Assembly: GCA_902515775.1 (NCBI GenBank)
Contig: CABXVU010000007.1
Span: forward strand, 1-64,000
From: an uncultured SAR86 cluster bacterium
GTDB taxonomy: Bacteria; Pseudomonadota; Gammaproteobacteria; Magnimaribacterales; D2472
DNA: 64,000 bases
Direction of reading: 5' to 3'
A program made the translations under genes and the position numbers. Below are positions 58,317-64,000 of this stretch, in pieces (position 1 is the stretch's first letter; every line of letters starts with the position of its first letter). The notes under the pieces were generated by a model that did not search any database, had not been told where the DNA came from, and saw only the letters and a program-made list of their open reading frames with translations.

Positions 58317-59172
58317 AGAAGATGTTTTAACCAGCGACCTTCCGGATAGATTCCCTAGAGGTTGGTTTGCGCTTGGTCATCAGAGAGATTTTCCTGTTGG
58401 AGAGACTAAAAATATATTTGGATTTAACAGAAAAATTAAAGTTCTTAGAACAGATGATGGAATTAGTATTGATGTTGGTGACGGGGAATCATGGCCTGTT
58501 TTGGAAAGGAATCAAATGGTTTTAGTTTGGCATGATGTTGAAAATGGGGATCCTGATTATCTGCCAAAAAAAATTGAAGAGTGTTACTCCGATGAGTGGT
58601 CAGAATATGGAATGGCTAGTTTTCTTGTAAAAAATAATTGCCGTGAACTTATAGACAATATGGCAGATAAAGGTCATTTTGGTCCTGTGCACCAGGCTCC
58701 ATTCGAAGGCTTTTGGAATGAAGCTAAGGACCATACTTACACCCAAGAAATGACAGCAGACAGTCCTATTCTCGGACGCGATCTTTTTTCACAAGCAACT
58801 TATGAGGGCCCAGCCTATATGACAACATACATGAGTGCAGTGCATGACGGCATGAAGGTTGAGAGCAGGCTTGCAGTAACTCACATTCCATTAACATTGA
58901 CATCATTTCAAATTAACTTTGGGGTTATGGTAAAAAAAGTTCCTGGTATGTCAGCTGAAGATGAGGCAGCTTTTATTCAGGGATATGTCGATGCAAATAA
59001 TTATGCTTTTGGGCAAGATGTTGCGATTTGGGAAAATAAGATCTATATACCCGATCCAGTAGTATGTGATGGCGATGGCCCACTTAGAAAGTTAAGAAAA
59101 TGGTATGGACAGTTTCTAGTCAATAGAGCAGATATTCCCTCTGGATTGGATCTTAAAAAAAGAGAATTCTAA
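58300..59172 (+). CDS. KshA-like Rieske-oxygenase catalytic subunit lacking a functional Rieske cluster
   Basis: The 290-residue protein has the mononuclear-iron motif N120-x2-D123-x2-H126-x4-H131 (DNMADKGHFGPVH) and the third ligand D240 in FGQDVAIWENK, as in KshA. Residues ~18-80 (RFPRGWFALGHQRDFPVGE ... VLVWHD) align with the beginning and end of a KshA Rieske domain, but the ~50 residues that carry CxH and CxxH are gone. The catalytic site is therefore intact while the cluster site is deleted. It should work with the preceding Rieske protein. Confidence 0.85.
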   Translation: MSSVFKEDVLTSDLPDRFPRGWFALGHQRDFPVGETKNIFGFNRKIKVLRTDDGISIDVGDGESWPVLERNQMVLVWHDVENGDPDYLPKKIEECYSDEWSEYGMASFLVKNNCRELIDNMADKGHFGPVHQAPFEGFWNEAKDHTYTQEMTADSPILGRDLFSQATYEGPAYMTTYMSAVHDGMKVESRLAVTHIPLTLTSFQINFGVMVKKVPGMSAEDEAAFIQGYVDANNYAFGQDVAIWENKIYIPDPVVCDGDGPLRKLRKWYGQFLVNRADIPSGLDLKKREF

Positions 59173-59198
59173 TTCTTAACTAAAAAGCATTTTATAAA

Positions 59199-59666
59199 GT
59201 GAAAGTTTCGCTAGATGATCTTGACCATAAAATCTTAGAAATCTTAGAGCTCGACGGTCGTGCACCAGCAAAATCAATTGCTGAAAAATTGTCTATCAAC
59301 GAAGTAACTGTTAGTAAAAGATTATCAAAAATCATCGATGGAGGTTTTTGTAAAATTATAGCCATAGCTGATTTTGAAAAGTGTGGCTATGATTATTTGC
59401 TTCCTGTAGGAATTAGAGTACAGGGTGATAAATTAGAGGAGGTAGCCGAGATACTTTCAAATCAGAAAGAAATTTTTAGCGTTAATGTTGTCAGTGGAAT
59501 ACAAGATATAGAAATTCTATGCGCAACTAAAAGCTTACATGAAACAAAAATATTTTTAGATGAAACATTGCCATCAATTGCTGGAATAAAAAGTATTGCT
59601 CCTGCAATAGCATCTAGTGTGTATAAATTTGAAACTGACTGGACTCCCTTTGCAAATGAAGCTTGA
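59199..59666 (+). CDS. AsnC/Lrp-family transcriptional regulator (first of a pair)
   Basis: The 155-residue protein has an N-terminal winged helix (LDDLDHKILEILELDGRAPAKSIAEKLSINEVTVSKRLSKI) and a C-terminal RAM ligand domain (LPVGIRVQGDKLEEVAEIL ... VVSGIQDIEILCATK). It starts with GTG. No TetR-type KstR is seen in the locus, so this and the next protein are the best local regulator candidates, perhaps sensing a pathway CoA ester. It overlaps its partner by 11 bases. Confidence 0.85.
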   Translation: MKVSLDDLDHKILEILELDGRAPAKSIAEKLSINEVTVSKRLSKIIDGGFCKIIAIADFEKCGYDYLLPVGIRVQGDKLEEVAEILSNQKEIFSVNVVSGIQDIEILCATKSLHETKIFLDETLPSIAGIKSIAPAIASSVYKFETDWTPFANEA

Positions 59667-60111
59667 CCAAACTGATAAAAAAATCATTCAATTGCTAGGT
59701 GCAGATGCAAGAATGTCAAATAATCAAATGGCGAAAGTAATTGGAGTTACAGAGGGCACTGTTAGAAATAGAATTCAAAAACTTATTCAAAATAAGGTAA
59801 TAAAAATTTCTGTAATCAATAACATTAACCGTTTAGAAAATCCTTCTTTGGCTTTTGTTGGTTTGGATGTTGAAACGCGCTCTAAAGATTCAGTTGCAAA
59901 AGCTCTTTCAAAAATGAAAGAAGTAAGGTTTGTTTCAACTTTATTGGGCCGTCATGACCTAATGGTTTTTATTCTTGCAGAGGATGTCACTAAGCTTTCA
60001 AAAGTACTATATGAAGAAATTTCTTCTTTGCCCGGTGTAAGATTTTCAGAATCCTCTATTGGATTAAAATATTACAAATATGATTATAGATGGGCGAGGA
60101 TACTAGATTGA
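59656..60111 (+). CDS. AsnC/Lrp-family transcriptional regulator (second of a pair)
   Basis: The ~151-residue Lrp-like protein, from the ATG giving MKLDQTDKKIIQLLGADARMSNNQMAKVIGV, has HTH plus RAM domain (LAFVGLDVETRSKDSVAKALSKM ... RHDLMVFILAEDV). An upstream in-frame ATG would overlap the first regulator by 50 bases without family-like sequence. The two paralogues differ clearly, suggesting a hetero-oligomer or separate ligands. It ends over the fadD3 start. Confidence 0.83.
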   Translation: MKLDQTDKKIIQLLGADARMSNNQMAKVIGVTEGTVRNRIQKLIQNKVIKISVINNINRLENPSLAFVGLDVETRSKDSVAKALSKMKEVRFVSTLLGRHDLMVFILAEDVTKLSKVLYEEISSLPGVRFSESSIGLKYYKYDYRWARILD

Positions 60112-61655
60112 AATCATTAACAAAACTTACTATTCCTGATCTTATTAAGCATCAAGCCAAGAACTATTCTTCAAAGCCTGCATTGATTTCTGATGATGAA
60201 ACATTAACTTTTTCAGATTTAAATAAATTATCAACCAACATTGCATCCCACATTATCAATCTAGGTATTCTGCCTGGAGATCGTGTAGCTATTTGGGCCC
60301 CAAATATGAATGAATGGGTTCTTGCAGGCATTGCAATACATAAGGCAGGAGGAGTTTTAGTACCTATAAACACAAGAATGAAAGGCAAAGAGGCGGCGTA
60401 CATATTAAATAATGCAGAAGCCAAAATTTTGTTTAGTGTTAAAACTTTTCTTGGAACTAATTACTTTAAATTATTGGAAAACGAAGAACTACCTCATCTT
60501 CAACATCAAATTTCACTTGATGAAAATGATCTTAGTGACCAAATTAAATCTATCGAGAGCTTAAAAGAGCATGCGTCAGAGGCTAAATTTCCTGAAATCA
60601 ACGAATCAGATATGGCCGATATAATCTTTACCTCCGGTACGACTGGTAAACCCAAAGGGGTAATATCGACTCATGAACAAAATATTAAAGTTTTTGATTA
60701 TTGGTCATCTTATATTGGCTTGAATGAAAAAGATCAGTATTTAATTGTTAATCCTTTTTTTCATACTTTTGGCTACAAGGCTGGTTGGCTTGCGTCTATT
60801 ATGAGAGGTGCCACTGCATATCCATGTCCTGTTTTTGATGCAGATAAGATCATTGAGATAATTAATAAAGAAAAAATCTCGATGCTTCCTGGTCCACCAA
60901 CTCTCTATCAATCTATTCTTACAAGCAATTTAATAGAAATAATGGATATATCTTCATTGAGATTAGGAGTCACTGGGGCAGCATCTATCCCTGTTCAGCT
61001 AATTAAAGATATGAAAGAAAAGTTAGGTTTTGACACTGTTATTACAGCCTATGGGCTTACAGAAAGTACTGGCGTGGTGACTATGTGCACGCCTGATGAT
61101 GATTATGAGACTATTGCAACAACTTCAGGCTGCGCCATTGCAGATGTAGAAGTTAAATGTGTGAATCAAGATGGTCAAGATATTCCAGCTGGCGAACCTG
61201 GAGAGATTTTAGTAAGAGGTTACAACATCACTCAAGGATATTTCAATAATCCTGAGGCCACTCAAGAAGCAATAGATGATGATGGATGGCTTCATACAGG
61301 GGATATAGGAATACTTGACGAAAATGGCTATATAAAAATTACCGACAGAAGTAAGGATATGTTTATTGTTGGTGGTTTCAATGCTTATCCGGCTGAAATT
61401 GAAAATATTCTATGTGATCATCCTTCAATTTCGCAAGCGGCTGTTATTGGGATTGAGGATGAAAGAATGGGAGAAGTTGCTAAGGCATTTGTTGTCTTAA
61501 AACCTGATCAAGATTTAAATTCTGATAGCCTTATTAAGTGGTCTAAAGAAAATATGGCAAATTATAAGGTCCCAAGGATAGTAGAGTTCATGCAGGATTT
61601 ACCGACAAATGCTGCAGGAAAGATTATGAAATATCTATTGAAGGAAAGCGAATAA
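60090..61655 (+). CDS. fadD3: FadD3-like HIP-CoA ligase (acyl-CoA synthetase)
   Basis: The ~520-residue adenylate-forming enzyme has the P-loop IIFTSGTTGKPKGVIS, NPFFHTFGYKAGWLASI, PGPPTLYQSIL, TAYGLTEST, the hinge region DGWLHTGDIGILDENGYIKITDRSKDMF and a C-terminal catalytic Lys in PTNAAGKIMK. The FFHTFGYKAG and LPGPPTLYQS blocks match mycobacterial FadD3 as I recall it. FadD3 attaches CoA to HIP. The start may be the TTG at 60108, in a TTGA overlap with the regulator stop, rather than the ATG given. Confidence 0.87.
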   Translation: MGEDTRLKSLTKLTIPDLIKHQAKNYSSKPALISDDETLTFSDLNKLSTNIASHIINLGILPGDRVAIWAPNMNEWVLAGIAIHKAGGVLVPINTRMKGKEAAYILNNAEAKILFSVKTFLGTNYFKLLENEELPHLQHQISLDENDLSDQIKSIESLKEHASEAKFPEINESDMADIIFTSGTTGKPKGVISTHEQNIKVFDYWSSYIGLNEKDQYLIVNPFFHTFGYKAGWLASIMRGATAYPCPVFDADKIIEIINKEKISMLPGPPTLYQSILTSNLIEIMDISSLRLGVTGAASIPVQLIKDMKEKLGFDTVITAYGLTESTGVVTMCTPDDDYETIATTSGCAIADVEVKCVNQDGQDIPAGEPGEILVRGYNITQGYFNNPEATQEAIDDDGWLHTGDIGILDENGYIKITDRSKDMFIVGGFNAYPAEIENILCDHPSISQAAVIGIEDERMGEVAKAFVVLKPDQDLNSDSLIKWSKENMANYKVPRIVEFMQDLPTNAAGKIMKYLLKESE

Positions 61656-61659
61656 GAAA

Positions 61660-61734
61660 TGGTGCCCTCTCCAGGAATCGAACCTAGAACTACTCCTTAG
61701 GAGGGAGTTGTTATATCCGTTTAACTAAGAAGGC
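61660..61734 (-). tRNA. tRNA-Arg (CCU)
   Basis: On the minus strand, the acceptor GCCTTCT/AGAGGGC, anticodon stem ACTCC/GGAGT around CTCCTAA (anticodon CCT), a T arm with GGTTCGATTCC and encoded CCA form a cloverleaf. It reads AGG codons. Its 3' end lies 4 bases from the convergent fadD3 stop. Confidence 0.93.
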
Positions 61735-61740
61735 TGTTTC

Positions 61741-62034
61741 TTAAGCACTGGTTATATCAAATATTCTTATTGTTGGACCTTCTGAGCACATCTCAGTAAC
61801 AGCAGCAATAGTTCCGTCTTCAGTTCTAAAAGCAAGATATTTTTCATAATGCTCCTTTGAATCCCACACTTCCGTAAGAACGTAGTTTTGCTTATTTTCA
61901 ACATTAAAAGTTAAATTGATATTTTGACAGCCGTCAAACGCACGAGTTACATTGAACGCATCAGTACAAATTTCTTCAAATTGATCTGCTAGGCCCTCTT
62001 TTAAAGTTCCTTCTAATAAAACACTTACTGTCAT
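61741..62034 (-). CDS. ABM-domain (antibiotic biosynthesis monooxygenase-like) protein
   Basis: The 97-residue dimeric alpha/beta-barrel protein has MTVSVLLEGTLKEGLADQFEEICTDA and YVLTEVWDSKEHYEKYLAFR, the usual ABM/YgiN pattern. I chose the ATG at 62034 because GGAG lies 8 bases upstream; a longer frame starts 11 codons earlier over that site. Some relatives are small quinone or heme monooxygenases; the role here is unknown. It is divergent from thrS. Confidence 0.75.
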   Translation of the reverse strand: MTVSVLLEGTLKEGLADQFEEICTDAFNVTRAFDGCQNINLTFNVENKQNYVLTEVWDSKEHYEKYLAFRTEDGTIAAVTEMCSEGPTIRIFDITSA

Positions 62035-62155
62035 GAGATTTTCTCCAAAATTATTAATGTTTAACATATTAGAATAAAGCCAAACTAATTAAAAGTTAGA
62101 GTTAAATATACCTTTGATGTTAAAAATATTAGAATAGTGCTCAAAGGCTATTATC

Positions 62156-64000
62156 ATGAGCAAAGAAATTACAATAACATTTCCCGATGGATCTAAGAGG
62201 CAAGCTCCCGTCGGCGTAAGTGGCTACGAGATTGCAAGCATGATTGGGGCAGGGCTTGCCCAAGCAGCTATTGCATATAGTGTCGATGGCAATCAAAGGG
62301 ACTTGAGTGATACTTTAATGCAGGATGCTAATATTGTCATCTATACTCTTGATTCAGAAGAAGGCTTAGAAATTATGCGTCATACAGTTGCAGCGCATGT
62401 TCTCGCGCGCGCAATTAAAAAATTATATCCAGAAGCAAAGTTGGCAATAGGACCAACAATTGAAAATGGGTTTTATTATGATTTCTTAACTGAGGAAAGA
62501 GTTTCTATAGATGATTTGCCAAAAATTGAAAAGGAAATGGAAAAAATTGTTGCTTCAAAATCTGAAATTATAAAAACCATTCATTCAAAGAAGGATGCCA
62601 TTAAGAGTTTTGCAGACATAAATGAAGAATATAAAGTCAAGATAATTGAAGAATCTGATCAAGAAGATAGTTTTCAAATCTATAGCCAAGGTGATACAGG
62701 CTTTATAGATTTATGTCGAGGACCTCATTTGCCTAGTTTGGACAAAGTTGGAGCTTTTAAACTTACTAAAATTGCTGGCGCTTATTGGAAAGGAGATTCA
62801 AAAAATGAAATGCTTTCAAGAGTTTATGGAACTGCTTGGAAAAATGCAAAAGATCTAAAAAAGCACCTAACTCTAATTGACGAGGCTGAAAAGCGTGATC
62901 ATCGCAAACTTGCAAAACAGATGGATTTATTTCATCTGCAGGAAGAAGCTCCTGGAATGGTTTTTTGGCATGCAAAAGGCTGGTCTATATACATAACATT
63001 GCAAAATTATGTACGTAAAAAGCAAATTGCTAATGGCTATCAAGAGATCAATACTCCAATGGTTGTCGATCGAAAGCTATGGGAATCTTCTGGCCACTGG
63101 GAAAAGTATCGTGAAAATATGTTCATCACCGAAATTGACGAAGAGCATGCGAATGAGAAGAGAGTGAATGCTCTTAAGCCAATGAATTGTCCTTGCCATG
63201 TTCAGATTTATAACCAAGGCTTAAAATCTTATAGAGATCTTCCAGTTAGACTTGCCGAGTTTGGATCCTGTCATAGGTACGAGGCTTCAGGAACAATGCA
63301 TGGTCTAATGAGAGTGAGAGGTTTTACACAAGACGACGGACACATTTTTTGCACTGAGGATCAAATAGAAAGCGAAACTGCTGACTTTATATCGTTGCTG
63401 TCTGAAATATACACTGAGCTTGGTTTTGAGTCTTTTGATATTAAATTATCAACTAGACCTGAAATAAGAGTTGGCTCTGATGAGGTTTGGGATAAGGCGG
63501 AAGCAGCTTTAGAATCAGCAATAAAAAAACTGGACATACCTTATAAAGTAGAAGCTGGGGATGGGGCTTTTTACGGACCAAAACTTGATTTTGTTTTGAC
63601 TGATGCAATCGGGCGTGAATGGCAATGTGGCACTTTTCAAGCGGACTTTAATCTCCCAGATAGACTGGATGCTGAATACATTGGTGAGGATGGTTCAAAA
63701 CGCAGACCGGTATTAATGCATAGGGCAATCCTTGGTTCTTTTGAAAGGTTCATTGGAATTTTAATTGAAAACTATTCTGGTAAATTGCCTCTTTGGTTAG
63801 CTCCTACTCAATTAGCTATATTGACTGTGACTGAAGAAGTAAATGAGTATGCTGAGACTCTAAAGGAAAAGTTTGATGAGTTTAATCTTCGAGTTGATTT
63901 AGATTTAAGAAATGAAAAGATAGGATATAAAATCAGAGAGCATAGTAATGCAAAAGTACCTTTTATGGCTGTTATTGGAAAAGAGGAGATGTCAGCTCAG
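62156..64000 (+). CDS. thrS: Threonyl-tRNA synthetase (3' end outside the window)
   Basis: The frame runs from ATG to the window edge, giving 615 of about 640 residues. In order: TGS domain ([14 protein letters not shown]), editing domain ([18 protein letters not shown]), class II core ([54 protein letters not shown]) and most of the anticodon-binding domain. It should attach threonine to tRNA-Thr. In this group infC normally follows, outside the window. Confidence 0.96.
   Translation, partial: MSKEITITFPDGSKRQAPVGVSGYEIASMIGAGLAQAAIAYSVDGNQRDLSDTLMQDANIVIYTLDSEEGLEIMRHTVAAHVLARAIKKLYPEAKLAIGPTIENGFYYDFLTEERVSIDDLPKIEKEMEKIVASKSEIIKTIHSKKDAIKSFADINEEYKVKIIEESDQEDSFQIYSQGDTGFIDLCRGPHLPSLDKVGAFKLTKIAGAYWKGDSKNEMLSRVYGTAWKNAKDLKKHLTLIDEAEKRDHRKLAKQMDLFHLQEEAPGMVFWHAKGWSIYITLQNYVRKKQIANGYQEINTPMVVDRKLWESSGHWEKYRENMFITEIDEEHANEKRVNALKPMNCPCHVQIYNQGLKSYRDLPVRLAEFGSCHRYEASGTMHGLMRVRGFTQDDGHIFCTEDQIESETADFISLLSEIYTELGFESFDIKLSTRPEIRVGSDEVWDKAEAALESAIKKLDIPYKVEAGDGAFYGPKLDFVLTDAIGREWQCGTFQADFNLPDRLDAEYIGEDGSKRRPVLMHRAILGSFERFIGILIENYSGKLPLWLAPTQLAILTVTEEVNEYAETLKEKFDEFNLRVDLDLRNEKIGYKIREHSNAKVPFMAVIGKEEMSAQ

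Noticed and set aside
57867..59172. The split Rieske oxygenase as a frameshift error or pseudogene of one kshA
   Set aside because: Fusing the frames would give a protein with two Rieske first strands (GWYKV and GWFALG) and an extra ~80 residues. The second gene has its own ATG, and the 17-base overlap is like other junctions in the operon. A real duplication explains it better.
1..64000. Mobile elements, integrases, CRISPR arrays or recent horizontal island boundaries
   Set aside because: I found no transposase or integrase frame, no direct-repeat arrays and no tRNA-flanking duplicated ends. tRNA-Arg next to the steroid locus has no visible partial copy at the other end, and base composition looks uniform by eye.

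Overview
The window reads as chromosomal DNA of a streamlined, AT-rich marine gammaproteobacterium. A SAR86-type organism is my best guess from gene content, very short spacers and base composition, but this is inference and no search was run. Several blocks follow known gammaproteobacterial order: fimV-truA-trpF-trpB-trpA-accD-(SPOR)-cvpA-purF, mltF divergent from purL, and alaS-lysC-(...)-tRNA-Ser(GCU). Nearly all convergent gene ends touch or overlap. I see no insertion sequence, phage gene or CRISPR array.

Layout. 1-8.1 kb: 3' end of fimV, truA, tryptophan genes, accD, a SPOR protein, cvpA and purF. 8.1-16.8 kb: acnB, a DUF1289 protein, umuDC with a near-consensus LexA operator, lpxH, a cyclophilin, cysS and an SDR. 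16.8-17.2 kb: an intergenic stretch with what I read as an unannotated small RNA gene (Fur-like box over the -10, three stem-loops, terminator), then tRNA-Asn. 17.2-31.5 kb: uvrB, a shortened mltF, purL, two Nudix hydrolases, a gamma-carbonic-anhydrase-like protein, a dienelactone hydrolase, alaS, lysC, a dihydroorotase and tRNA-Ser. 31.5-41 kb: a GNAT protein, a PIF1/RecD-like helicase, an AGCS transporter, a PYROXD2-like oxidoreductase, an internally duplicated lipoprotein, hflX, a hotdog thioesterase, an SDR, a TM2 protein and a metallo-beta-lactamase-fold hydrolase.

41.1-61.7 kb is the centrepiece: 23 tightly packed genes, all on the + strand, that look like a steroid ring-degradation locus. 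They include meta-cleavage genes (hsaC, hsaD, hsaE, hsaG, hsaF), the C/D-ring (HIP) genes (fadD3, ipdF, echA20, ipdC, ipdA/ipdB, ipdE1/ipdE2, fadA6), a cytochrome P450, extra SDR, enoyl-CoA hydratase and luciferase-like enzymes, two AsnC/Lrp regulators, and a KshA-like Rieske oxygenase split over two overlapping genes. One of these two genes carries the [2Fe-2S] Rieske domain. The other carries the catalytic iron site behind a remnant of a Rieske domain that has lost its cluster-binding loops.

Together the locus could take a 3-ketosteroid through 9-hydroxylation, ring-A cleavage and rings C/D beta-oxidation to pyruvate, propionyl-CoA, acetyl-CoA and succinyl-CoA-type products. kstD, hsaA/hsaB, a KshA reductase and fadE30 are not in this window. 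The window closes with tRNA-Arg(CCU), a small ABM-domain protein and thrS, which runs off the end.
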